Program-made: the position numbers and the translations under genes
Shown here: positions 10,156-18,675 of the stretch, piece by piece
How positions within the stretch are numbered: position 1 is the first letter of the stretch
Layout: every line of letters starts with the position of its first letter
NCBI GenBank assembly: GCA_903869955.1
Contig: CAIQBC010000214.1
Location: 1 to 33,837 of the forward strand
DNA length: 33,837 bases
Reading direction: 5' to 3'
Origin: an uncultured Opitutia bacterium
GTDB lineage: Bacteria > Verrucomicrobiota > Verrucomicrobiia > Opitutales > Opitutaceae
The notes under the pieces: generated by a model
The model's database searches: none
What the model saw: only the letters and a program-made list of their open reading frames with translations
What the model was told of the DNA's origin: nothing

Positions 10156-10311
10156 TGATGCCGGGGAGCGAAAACGAGATTGGCGGGGAGAACGAGAACC
10201 AATTTCAAGCGGCAGGTGGGAGCAAACCCGCTGCGATCGTGCAAGGGTGCGACATGATGGCTGCATGAGGGTTGGTTTTCCCCGCCGATTGTGCTTTGGT
10301 GCGCGCCGACC

Positions 10312-11328
10312 ATGAGCGACCTCCGCGACCAGTTTCACCGTCCGCTGCGCGACCTGCGCATTTCGGTCACGGACCGCTGCAACTTCCGCTGCCCCTACTG
10401 CATGCCGGCCGAGGTGTTCGGGCCGGGCTACGCCTTCCTCAAGGACCCGCAACTGATGACGTTGCCCGAGATCGTGCGCATCGCCCGGGCATTCGTTGCG
10501 CTGGGCGTGGAAAAAATCCGGCTCACCGGTGGTGAGCCGCTGCTGCGCGCCGATGTGCCAGACCTGGTGCGGGCGCTCAAACAGGAGCTGCGCGTGCCCG
10601 ACGTCGCCCTGACGACCAACGGCTGGCTGCTCGAAAAACGCGCGCCCGAGCTGCGCGCCGCCGGTCTCGACCGCGTCAACGTCTCGCTCGACTCGCTCGA
10701 TCCCGCGACGGCGGGCCGGATGAACGGCCTCGGCTTTTCCACCGACCGGGTGCTGCGCGGCATCGCGGCGGCGGGCCAGGCGGGGCTGCCGGTGAAGCTC
10801 AACATGGTCGTGCAGCGCGGCGTGAACGACGGTGAGATCCTGGCGCTGGCGGAATTTGCCCGTACACGCGGGCACACGCTGCGCTTCATCGAGTTCATGG
10901 ACGTGGGCAACACGAACCATTGGTCGGCGGCGCAGGTGGTGCCAGCGCGCGAAATTGTGGAGCGCGTGGGCGCAGCGTGGCCGCTGGAGTCGACCGGCCC
11001 GGCGTATCGTGGCGAGGTGGCGGCCCGCTACCGCTATCGCGACGGGCGCGGCGAGATCGGGCTGATCTCATCGGTGACGGAGCCCTTTTGCAAAGACTGC
11101 CACCGCGCACGTCTCTCGGCCGACGGAAAAATTTATACCTGCCTGTTCACGGCGCTCGGCTGGGATGTGCTTGGCGCGCTGCGCGCCGGCGCGGACGATG
11201 AAGAACTGCGTCGGTTTGTGGGCCGCGTGTGGGGCGGAAGGCTGGACCGCTACAGCGACGAGCGCGCCGAACTGCTCGCGCGCGGCGAGCTGCGCCCGAA
11301 GGTCGAGATGAGCTACATCGGAGGGTGA
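10312..11328 (+). CDS. moaA: GTP 3',8-cyclase MoaA (radical SAM, molybdopterin biosynthesis)
   Basis: 'DLRISVTDRCNFRCPYCMPAE' CxxxCxxC motif, 'KIRLTGGEPLLRADVPDLV', C-terminal 'FCKDCHRARLSADGKIYTCLF' second FeS motif, ends in GG. Confidence 0.95.
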   Translation: MSDLRDQFHRPLRDLRISVTDRCNFRCPYCMPAEVFGPGYAFLKDPQLMTLPEIVRIARAFVALGVEKIRLTGGEPLLRADVPDLVRALKQELRVPDVALTTNGWLLEKRAPELRAAGLDRVNVSLDSLDPATAGRMNGLGFSTDRVLRGIAAAGQAGLPVKLNMVVQRGVNDGEILALAEFARTRGHTLRFIEFMDVGNTNHWSAAQVVPAREIVERVGAAWPLESTGPAYRGEVAARYRYRDGRGEIGLISSVTEPFCKDCHRARLSADGKIYTCLFTALGWDVLGALRAGADDEELRRFVGRVWGGRLDRYSDERAELLARGELRPKVEMSYIGG

Positions 11329-11346
11329 GGGCGTTCAAAATTGTCG

Positions 11347-11367
11347 GGGCGCAGACTTCCTGCGCCC
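11347..11367. repeat. Short palindrome GGGCGCAG-ACTTC-CTGCGCCC downstream of moaA
   Basis: Perfect 8-bp stem, 5-nt loop, in the moaA/CNNM convergent intergenic gap. Confidence 0.6.
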
Positions 11368-11394
11368 TCAGTGATGATCGAAAACGAAACGGGG

Positions 11395-11418
11395 GTACGG
11401 CAAGACCGTGCTCCTACA
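11395..11418 (-). repeat. REP-like palindrome with GTAG head (TGTAGGAGCACGGTCTTGCCGTAC on the minus strand)
   Basis: GTACGG (11395-11400) CAAGA CCGTGC (11406-11411) followed by TCCTACA (11412-11418); on the minus strand this reads GTAGGA plus stem-loop, the layout of GTAG-headed REPs. Confidence 0.5.
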
Positions 11419-11534
11419 TGGGGGCAGCTTGCATTGGGCGGGAGACGGATGGGGCACGATGTCCCCCGACGTGCTTGGAGCGCGTTCCAGCTTTTACCGG
11501 AGCGAGGTGAGGGCACCCCGCCCACATCGTCAGC

Positions 11535-12851
11535 TCACACCTGCACCGTCGGCAGTCGTTCGACCCGCACGCGGCGCAGGCGTTCGACGGCCATGTCCTC
11601 GGCCGTCACGCGGAGGTCGCCCACCGTCACGCTTTCGCCGCGCCGGGGCTCGCGGCCAAACTGCCGCAACGCCCAGACGCTTACATTTTCACGCGGTTGC
11701 AGCTCGAAATTCCACCCCGTCTCGGCCTGCAGCTCGCGCATGGTGAGGCGGCCGCTCACGACAATGGCGTGTTCGGTGTGTTCAAAAATCGGCCCGTGCT
11801 CGATGTCGAACTCGTCACGGATGTCGCCAACGATTTCCTCCAGCACATCCTCGAAGCTCACGAGGCCGGCGGTATTGCCCGTTTCGTCGAGCACAAGGGC
11901 GAGGTGGCTGCGCGAGGTGCGGAACAGCTCCAACATCGCGTGGATGGGGGTCTTGAGCGTGAACGTGAGCGGGGCACGCAGCAGCGGCTCGAATGGAGCG
12001 TCGGAACCGAGTGCCTGGATCTGCCAGAGCCATTCGCGCACCAGCAGCAGACCCTCGACATGGTCGAGGTCGCCGCGGCACGCCGGGAAACGGCTGAGCC
12101 CGCTGGTCTGCGCGATACGGAGGTTTTCCGAGTGTGGGCGGTCGAGCCAGAGCGCGACGATCTGGTCGCGCGGACGCATGATCTGCTGGGCCTGCGTATC
12201 ACGCAGGCGGAGCGAGCGCACCATCAGGCGGTTGATGAGCGCATCGCCGGGATGCGCGTGCCGGGCGTGGCTGAAGACATATTCCAGCTCCTCGGCGCTG
12301 GGAGCCTGCTCACTGGCGACCGGCTCGAGACCAAGCCAGCGCAACAAGGCGCTCGCCGCGCGGTTAAGCAGCCAGATGAACGGGAAAAACCCATAGTAAA
12401 AAACCACCAGCGGCCCGCCCGCGAGGAGCGTGACCCGCTTGGGCCGCTGGAGGGCGATCCATTTGGGTCCGAGCTCGCCCAAGACGATGTGCAGGAACGT
12501 GATCACCGCGAAAGCCAGCATGAACGCCAGGGACGAGACCGTGCCCTCGTTGGTGACGCCGCCCCACGCCAGCACGGGTGCGAGCCGCTGCGCGACAATC
12601 GGCTCCCCCACCCAGCCGAGGCCGAGGCTGGCCAGCGTGACGCCGAGCTGCGTGGCCGAAAGCGTGGCGTCGAGGTTTTTGAGCGCGCGCAACGCGAGCC
12701 GCACGCGCCAGCCGCCGGTACGCGCCATCGGCTGGAGCTGGCTCGCGCGCATCCGGACAAGCGCGAACTCGGCCGCGACGAAGAAGCCGTTGGCCAGCAC
12801 GAGGGCGATAATGACGAACCATTCGCCAAGGATGCTGAGAAAAGTGTGCAT
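11535..12851 (-). CDS. CNNM/HlyC-CorC family transporter-like protein (DUF21 + CBS pair + CorC_HlyC domain)
   Basis: Start MHTFLSILGEWFVIIALVLANGFFVAAEFALVRMRASQL; 'HIVLGELGPKWIALQRPKRV'; CBS-like 'SHLALVLDETGNTAGLVSFEDVLEEIVGDIRDEFD'. Confidence 0.92.
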   Translation of the reverse strand: MHTFLSILGEWFVIIALVLANGFFVAAEFALVRMRASQLQPMARTGGWRVRLALRALKNLDATLSATQLGVTLASLGLGWVGEPIVAQRLAPVLAWGGVTNEGTVSSLAFMLAFAVITFLHIVLGELGPKWIALQRPKRVTLLAGGPLVVFYYGFFPFIWLLNRAASALLRWLGLEPVASEQAPSAEELEYVFSHARHAHPGDALINRLMVRSLRLRDTQAQQIMRPRDQIVALWLDRPHSENLRIAQTSGLSRFPACRGDLDHVEGLLLVREWLWQIQALGSDAPFEPLLRAPLTFTLKTPIHAMLELFRTSRSHLALVLDETGNTAGLVSFEDVLEEIVGDIRDEFDIEHGPIFEHTEHAIVVSGRLTMRELQAETGWNFELQPRENVSVWALRQFGREPRRGESVTVGDLRVTAEDMAVERLRRVRVERLPTVQV

Positions 12852-13128
12852 GGCGTAAGCCGGCCCATGCCAGCGCAATTTCCCCGGCAAAGCAAGCCGC
12901 AGGCCCCGGCCGGAAGCCTGAAGCAGGAAACCAAGCATCTGCACAAGTGGGAAACGCCCCGCGCCCCCTCCGCCAACGGTTTTGTTTTTGCCCCTTTCCT
13001 GGCTGCCGGGTTTCCTGCTTCAAATTGTTCCCTCACCGAGTAACCTGTCAGCAACTTGCCAAAAATTTCCGGTAACTTCCGTTTGCCATTCCTCCCGCTG
13101 AGCGCGAACTTCCGCGCATGACCGCACC

Positions 13129-14073
13129 ATGCAAGACCCCTTCACCGGCAGGCCGACCTGCATCCAAGGCCGGCGCCTCCCCGGCCCGGCCGGGCGCGCC
13201 GCTCTTCAGGACGATCACGAGCGACGACTGGCGGCGCTCCATCGTCTCCGCGCGGTCGCAGCCGAATGTGGCGTGGCAACAGATCCAGACCGCGATCTCG
13301 TCACGCTCCCCGAAGACGCCGTAAGCCTGCTGGAGCTGGGCGACCCGATCTGGGCGCGGCTGGGCGCGGCGATCCGCGAGTGGCGGGCGCTGACGCCGTT
13401 GCGGGCGCTGGAGGACTTTGGGTTCCCGGCCGGCCCCGCCATCAATTTGGAAGAGGCCAGCCTGCGCCTGCGCTACCTGCACAGCGGGGTGGAGGCCTCG
13501 GCCTTCGTGGCGCTGACGGACCAGTCAGTTTACAAATTTTACCGGCCCGCTGAGGGCATTGACAAGCTCGTGGGCAGTACCTTCGCCTTCCGTCCCGGCG
13601 AGGAGCAGTTGCTGCAGGCCGAAGCGTGCCCCGGCGATTACCGCGCCCTGTTTGAGAAGCTGCTGCTGATTGACGCCCTGGGGATGGCGACCGAAATCGT
13701 CGGGGTGACGCCCGAGGGCATCGTGGTGGCGAAGCAGACGCTCGGTGACCCGCTGCCCCAAGGCGACGACACCTCGGGCCGGCTGCCGCCGGTGCTGATC
13801 GAGATTCCCTCCCGATTCTTGCGTGCGAACCGGGATCATCCGCGCTTGTTTTTTCATGGCGCGGAGAGGGGGCAGGCGCGCGCCTGGCTCGTGGCAGATT
13901 TACATGCGAGAAATTTTGTGCACGGGGCGGACGGCGCGCTGCACGTCATTGACATCGTGGCTGCGCCGTGGCCGGAGCCGCCCGGCGGCCCGCTCATCGC
14001 CGCCTGGCTGGCCCGCGTGCGCGAAAGTCCGCAGGCCGGCGCGCTGGGCCTCGTGGCAGATGAGGAATTGTAG
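13129..14073 (+). CDS. Uncharacterized protein with kinase-fold-like motifs
   Basis: 314 aa; 'ALTDQSVYKFYRP' (beta3 Lys-like), 'VADLHARNFVHGADGALHVIDIVAAPWP' (DLHxxN catalytic loop-like and a later ID, DFG-position-like). Confidence 0.7.
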   Translation: MQDPFTGRPTCIQGRRLPGPAGRAALQDDHERRLAALHRLRAVAAECGVATDPDRDLVTLPEDAVSLLELGDPIWARLGAAIREWRALTPLRALEDFGFPAGPAINLEEASLRLRYLHSGVEASAFVALTDQSVYKFYRPAEGIDKLVGSTFAFRPGEEQLLQAEACPGDYRALFEKLLLIDALGMATEIVGVTPEGIVVAKQTLGDPLPQGDDTSGRLPPVLIEIPSRFLRANRDHPRLFFHGAERGQARAWLVADLHARNFVHGADGALHVIDIVAAPWPEPPGGPLIAAWLARVRESPQAGALGLVADEEL

Positions 14074-14130
14074 GGCGCAAGAGGGAACGCGACTTCCGGC
14101 ATCCTACCAACGTCGCCAGCCGCAAACGAA

Positions 14131-14155
14131 AAACCCACCGACGAGCGGTGGGTTT
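14131..14155. terminator. Rho-independent terminator, strongest for the minus strand
   Basis: AAACCCACCG (14131-14140) ACGAG CGGTGGGTTT (14146-14155): perfect 10-bp stem; minus strand continues TTCGTTTG after GGGTTT; plus strand has ATTTTTT about 10 nt later. Lies between the two convergent genes. Confidence 0.75.
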
Positions 14156-14188
14156 GCCTGGGTATTTTTTGTCCGGTCTGAGCGCCGC

Positions 14189-14776
14189 TCACTTCGCCGC
14201 CGGAGCGGCAGGGGCCGCAGGCGTGGCGGGCTTCGCGTCCGCCGGCTTGGCCGCGGGGGCGGCGGCAGGCGCGCCGGACTCACGCGAGAGGAAGTTCAGG
14301 ATGTTCTCCGCCTGCGGGGCCATTTGATTAATGTCCTTATAGATAATTTTTCCGTCCTTGATCAGGTAGGCCTCGCGTGAGGCGTTCGTGAGACCTGACT
14401 GGCCGAAAGCCTTGGCGACCTTGTGGTCGGTGTCAGCGATAAGGGGGAAGGGGAATTTGTTCTCCTCCTTGAATTTTTTCTGCGTCTCCACGTCGTCAAT
14501 GCTCACGCCGACAACTGTGACCCCCTTTTTGGTCAGCTCGTCGTAGCTGTCGCGCAGCGCGCAGCCCTGGGTGGTGCAGCCCTTGGTGAACGCCTTGGGG
14601 TAAAAATAGACGACAGTGTATTTGTTCGCCTTGTAGACGGCACCGAGGTCGAGCGGCTTGCCGGTTTCGGCGGTGCCAGTGACCAGCGGGGCGGCGTCGC
14701 CGACCTGGAGCGGCGCGGCGTGGAGGAACGCGCCAAGCGCGAGGAACAGTGAGGTGGAGAGGAGGAGACGTTTCAT
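14189..14776 (-). CDS. Exported peroxiredoxin (AhpC/TSA, BCP/PrxQ-like) with Ala/Pro-rich tail
   Basis: Signal MKRLLLSTSLFLALGAFLHAAP; 'VVYFYPKAFTKGCTTQGCALRDSYDEL', 'VVGVSIDDVETQKKF'; C-terminus 'SGAPAAAPAAKPADAKPATPAAPAAPAAK'. Confidence 0.9.
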   Translation of the reverse strand: MKRLLLSTSLFLALGAFLHAAPLQVGDAAPLVTGTAETGKPLDLGAVYKANKYTVVYFYPKAFTKGCTTQGCALRDSYDELTKKGVTVVGVSIDDVETQKKFKEENKFPFPLIADTDHKVAKAFGQSGLTNASREAYLIKDGKIIYKDINQMAPQAENILNFLSRESGAPAAAPAAKPADAKPATPAAPAAPAAK

Positions 14777-14855
14777 GGGAGTGTGAGAACGAAACAATGG
14801 GTAGACGGAAAAAATTCGCAAGCCTTGAGTGCGTGGTCGAGTGCCGCACACCGGC

Positions 14856-15518
14856 TCAACTCCGTGGCGCGGCGCCGTCGCCGTCCGGCGCGACTTCGGC
14901 GATGTCAGCCAGGTCGCACACGATGTCCACGAGCGCGGGGAAGCGCTCGCAGCGCTTGGCATCGGCAAACGAGCCGGATTCGGCGTATGTTACCAAGCCG
15001 TCCGCCAGCGTGAAGCGGCCATGTGAGCCGGCGGCGTGCGCCGCCATGAGCTTCGCGCGCAGTTCCGGGAGCAGGGCGGCCGAAAAAAACTCCGGCCGGT
15101 TGCTTCGCGCCACCCACTCCGCGTCAAAGCCCGCGTCCCGCGTGGTCAGTGCAAGTTGGCCAAACATCTCGCCAATCTTTGTCAAAAAACTCCGCACGCC
15201 GAGAGTAAACGTCAGTCCGCGCGCGTGCGGCAACCGTGCCGACACCGCCGACCATCTCTCCGAATTTTTGCCATTGTAGGTGACGTAGTTGAACACCTCG
15301 ACCAGCTTGCCCCGCAACTCGCCCGTGGCACGGGAAAAGGTTGCCCTGATCAAGCGTTGCCCGCCGGACACAAACGCAAAATCGAGGCGCTCCGCCAACG
15401 CAGCCAGATTTTTTTCCGCCTTGCGGCATTCCCACTGCGCGAGAAAGAAAATCAGCAGCCCAAAAGAGATAAAGGAAACAAGGACCCAGAACATTTGGAT
15501 GAAGGGCGCGCTGTTCAT
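14856..15518 (-). CDS. Hypothetical single-pass membrane protein
   Basis: Start MNSAPFIQMFWVLVSFISFGLLIFFLAQWECRKAEKNL; 220 aa; same strand and adjacent to the peroxiredoxin gene. Confidence 0.65.
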   Translation of the reverse strand: MNSAPFIQMFWVLVSFISFGLLIFFLAQWECRKAEKNLAALAERLDFAFVSGGQRLIRATFSRATGELRGKLVEVFNYVTYNGKNSERWSAVSARLPHARGLTFTLGVRSFLTKIGEMFGQLALTTRDAGFDAEWVARSNRPEFFSAALLPELRAKLMAAHAAGSHGRFTLADGLVTYAESGSFADAKRCERFPALVDIVCDLADIAEVAPDGDGAAPRS

Positions 15519-15640
15519 AACGCCATCCTGACCGCCCATTGCCGGCCTGGCCAGCAGTTTTCGCCAAATCCCGATCCCGCCGTTCACGCGGCGGGCCACA
15601 AAAGGAATGTGGCCCTGCACGTGCACGCAGGGACTTAGGG

Positions 15641-17119
15641 CTACCGTTGTCCGGCGAGAAACGTTCGCAGCTCCGCCGCGCGCTTGGGACCGAGGCCCGG
15701 GGCCTCCGCGATTTCCGCTGCGCTGGCGGCACGGAGTTTTTCCAGGCTGCCAAAGTGCGCGAGCAGCGCGGCGCGGCGCTTGGGGCCGAGACCGGGGAAA
15801 TCGTCGAGCACACTCTCGCGGATTTTGCGCGAGCGCAGGTCGGCGTTATAGGTGTTGGCGAAGCGGTGCGCCTCGTCGCGCAGGCGCTGGAGCAGGCGCA
15901 GTCCGGGGTGCGCGAGCGGCAGGTTGAGCGGCGTGCGGGCGTCGGGGAAAACGACGGTCTCCTTTTTCTTGGCGAGGCCGATAAGCGGAGGCGGGTTGAG
16001 GTCGAGCGCGAAGAACGCCTTGAGCGCCGCGCCGAGCTGGCCGCGCCCGCCGTCAATCACCACCAGATCGGGAAATGGTTTCTGCTCGTCTGCAAGGCGG
16101 CGGTAACGGCGGCCCACGACCTCTTCCATCGCGCGGAAGTCGTCGTTGCCGACGAAGCTCTTGATCGCGAAGCGGCGATACTGGGCCTTGTCGGGCCGGC
16201 CGTCGGCGAAGCGCACCATCGAGGCGACGACAAACGTGCCGCTGATGTGCGAGATGTCGAAGCACTCCATCGAACGCGGCGGCGCGGGCAGGCCGAGCGC
16301 CTCCTGCAACGCGCGCAACGCCTCCTCGTCGCGCGCGGGCCGGGTCGGGTCGCCGCGCTCGAAGCGGCGCGTCTTGCGGAGCGTTTCCTCGAGGGCAAAG
16401 ACCACGTCGCGCAGCTCGGCGGCCTTCTCGAACGCCTGCCGCCCGGCTGCGGCGGTCATCTCGGCGCGAAGCGCGGCGAGCCACTCGCGCGACTTGCCTT
16501 CAAGGAACGCGCACGCGGCGTCGGCGCGCGCGCGGTAGGCCTCGGCGGTGACGGTGTGCTCGCCGCCATAGATTTCCTCGCGCACGTCGTCATAGAGTTT
16601 CCAGGAGCCGTCGGGGAGCTGCTGCGGCGTGGCGTCGGTGAGCAGGATGCCGAACTGGCGGCGCATTTGCGCGAGCGTCTTCCGCAGCAGTCCGCTGTGC
16701 GCGAACGGACCGAAGTAGCGCGAGCGGTCTTCCTTCCGCAGCCGCGTGAGACGGAACCGCGGCAACTCCTCGGCCGGGTCGAGGCGCACAAGGAGAAAAC
16801 GTTTGTCGTCGGTGAAGTCGGTATTGTAGCGCGGTCGCCATTGTTTGATGAGCTTGCCCTCCAGGAGCAGAGCCTCAGGCTCGGACTTCACTCCGATGGT
16901 GTCGAAGTCAGCGATGAGACTGAGGAGCGCGCGGATTTTCGGCTGCGCCACGGTGCGCGCCCGGCCGCGCTGGAAGTAGGAAGAGACCCGCTTCTTCAGC
17001 GACTTTGCCTTGCCGACGTAGATGATGCGCCCGAGCCGATCCTTCATCAAATAGACCCCAGGCTTGTCGGGCAAAGCCCTACATTTTTCTTTCAGGTTGG
17101 TGGGCGCGAACGCTGGCAT
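15641..17119 (-). CDS. uvrC: Excinuclease ABC subunit C
   Basis: GIY-YIG 'PDKPGVYLMKDRLGRIIYVGKAKSLKKRVSSYF'; 'MECFDISHISGTFVVASMVRF'; 'LVVIDGGRGQLGAALKAF'; C-terminal HhH repeats 'FPGLGPKRRAALLAHFGSLEKLRAASAAEIAEAPGLGPKRAAEL'. Confidence 0.95.
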   Translation of the reverse strand: MPAFAPTNLKEKCRALPDKPGVYLMKDRLGRIIYVGKAKSLKKRVSSYFQRGRARTVAQPKIRALLSLIADFDTIGVKSEPEALLLEGKLIKQWRPRYNTDFTDDKRFLLVRLDPAEELPRFRLTRLRKEDRSRYFGPFAHSGLLRKTLAQMRRQFGILLTDATPQQLPDGSWKLYDDVREEIYGGEHTVTAEAYRARADAACAFLEGKSREWLAALRAEMTAAAGRQAFEKAAELRDVVFALEETLRKTRRFERGDPTRPARDEEALRALQEALGLPAPPRSMECFDISHISGTFVVASMVRFADGRPDKAQYRRFAIKSFVGNDDFRAMEEVVGRRYRRLADEQKPFPDLVVIDGGRGQLGAALKAFFALDLNPPPLIGLAKKKETVVFPDARTPLNLPLAHPGLRLLQRLRDEAHRFANTYNADLRSRKIRESVLDDFPGLGPKRRAALLAHFGSLEKLRAASAAEIAEAPGLGPKRAAELRTFLAGQR

Positions 17120-17156
17120 TTCGCGGAGTTTGGCCTAGCCTGCCCCCGCAACAAGC

Positions 17157-18518
17157 ATGGTTTCGAGTCACGTCCAGCCCAACCCAACCCCCGCGCCACC
17201 GCGCTTCGAACTGCTCACGCTCGGCGACGAGCTGTTGCTCGGGCTGACCGCGAACACCCATCTCGCGTTCATCGGAGGCGAGCTGGCACGGCATGGCGTG
17301 GAACTGGCGCGCAACGTGACCGTGGGCGACGCGGCCACCGCCATCGCCGCCGAGGTCGCCACGAGCTGGGCGCGGGCCGACGTGGTCATCGTCACCGGCG
17401 GCCTCGGGCCGACCTGCGACGACCGTACCCGCGAGGCTGTCGCGGGCGTGTTGGGTGAGGAACTGGTGTTTGACCCCGCCATCGAACGCGCCATCGCGGA
17501 GCGGTTCGCGCGGTTTGGCCGGCTGATGACGCCGAACAACCGCAAGCAGGCCTGCAGGTTTGCGCGCGGCGAAGTGCTGCCCAACGCCCACGGCACCGCG
17601 CCCGGCCTCTGGTTGGGGCGCGACGGCAAGGTGCTCGTCATGCTGCCCGGCCCGCCCGGCGAGCTGCAGCCGATGTTCGCCACTCAGGTGCTGCCACGCC
17701 TCGCCCGGCTCGGCCTGCTCGCGGAGCGCGAGCCGTATGTGCAGTTCCGCACGGCGGGCGTCGGTGAGTCGCTGCTGGAGACAAAATTGCAGCCGCTTTT
17801 CGACCGCTACGGCGATGCGCTGACCGTGGGGTTTTGCGCACACCACGGCACGGTGGACGTGCGCCTCAGCTCGTCCGACAGCCGCCTCGGCCTCGCGCGG
17901 CTGGAGCAGCTCGCCGCCGGCTGCGCGCAGCTGCTCGGCGAAGACTTCGTCTGCCACGGCCATGACTCACTCGCCAAGGCTTGCGCCGAACTGCTGCGGA
18001 CGCGGGAGAAAAAACTCGCCGTGGCCGAGGCGGCAACCGGCGGGCTGCTGGCTGCGGCGCTGAACGAGCTGTGCGGCGCGTGCAAGTTTTTTGCCGGCGG
18101 GGTGGTATGCTGCGCGAACGAGGCCAAGATCCAGCTCCTCGGTGTGCCCGAGTGCCTGCTGAAACAACACGGCGCGGTGAGCGCCGAATGTGCCGTGGCC
18201 CTGGCCACCGGTGCCGCCGAAATGTTTGGCGCCGACTACGCGCTGGCGATCACCGGCAGCGTGGCGGACGGCAGCGCCCCCCCATGGGACGCACGGAATC
18301 TGCCGAGCAGCGCAGGCACGGCAGGTAACGGAGCCACCCCGCCCAACGGCGGGTCACTGGAGAACCCCGTCGGCACGATGTTCCTCGCGCTGCACGCGCC
18401 ACACGGCACATGGTCGAAAAAAATCACCGCGCCCGGCGCGCGCTGCGCCGCGCGGCAGAAGGCTGTAAGCACCGCCCTCGACTGGCTGCGCCGCGAACTG
18501 CTGCGCGCGGCAGCGTAA
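17157..18518 (+). CDS. cinA: CinA-family protein (MoCF-type N-terminal domain + nicotinamide-nucleotide amidase C-terminal domain)
   Basis: 'FELLTLGDELLLGLTANTHLAFIGGELARHG', 'VVIVTGGLGPTCDDRTREAVA', 'VMLPGPPGELQPMF', C-terminal 'VAEAATGGLLAAALNELCGACKFFAGGVVCCANEAKIQLLGV', 'NPVGTMFLALHAP'. Confidence 0.92.
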   Translation: MVSSHVQPNPTPAPPRFELLTLGDELLLGLTANTHLAFIGGELARHGVELARNVTVGDAATAIAAEVATSWARADVVIVTGGLGPTCDDRTREAVAGVLGEELVFDPAIERAIAERFARFGRLMTPNNRKQACRFARGEVLPNAHGTAPGLWLGRDGKVLVMLPGPPGELQPMFATQVLPRLARLGLLAEREPYVQFRTAGVGESLLETKLQPLFDRYGDALTVGFCAHHGTVDVRLSSSDSRLGLARLEQLAAGCAQLLGEDFVCHGHDSLAKACAELLRTREKKLAVAEAATGGLLAAALNELCGACKFFAGGVVCCANEAKIQLLGVPECLLKQHGAVSAECAVALATGAAEMFGADYALAITGSVADGSAPPWDARNLPSSAGTAGNGATPPNGGSLENPVGTMFLALHAPHGTWSKKITAPGARCAARQKAVSTALDWLRRELLRAAA

Positions 18519-18675
18519 GATCCTTGCCGCCTGGCGCAAAGACGCCCTCAGGCTGCATGCGCTGCCCGGTGTGTTTGGCCAAAGGGCAGGACGTCTGGTT
18601 GTCAGATGCCGCCGATGGAAAACCAGCGGCGCAAGCTACCACCGGCAAAGATTGTCGTAAGGCTACACAGCCCGG

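Noticed and set aside
8899-10158. 419-aa plus-strand ORF
   Set aside because: Exact antisense shadow of the beta-CASP metallo-beta-lactamase gene; no recognizable domain.
10156-10920. N-terminal 255 residues of the 707-aa minus ORF (8797-10920)
   Set aside because: Overlaps moaA antisense; the real start MKLTDLNRDGGIGANS is at 10155.
11697-13043. 448-aa plus-strand ORF
   Set aside because: Antisense to the CNNM/CorC gene; low-complexity Glu/Arg/Ala-rich shadow translation.
15539-17458. 639-aa plus-strand ORF
   Set aside because: Runs antisense over uvrC, whose motifs are unambiguous; composition is Arg/Ala/Gly/Glu-rich as expected from a high-GC shadow frame.
18519-18675. 157-bp gap between cinA and the beta-propeller gene as a possible ncRNA or gene remnant
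   Set aside because: Only a weak imperfect hairpin (GCCGC 18608-18612 / GCGGC 18626-18630) was seen; no convincing structure or ORF.
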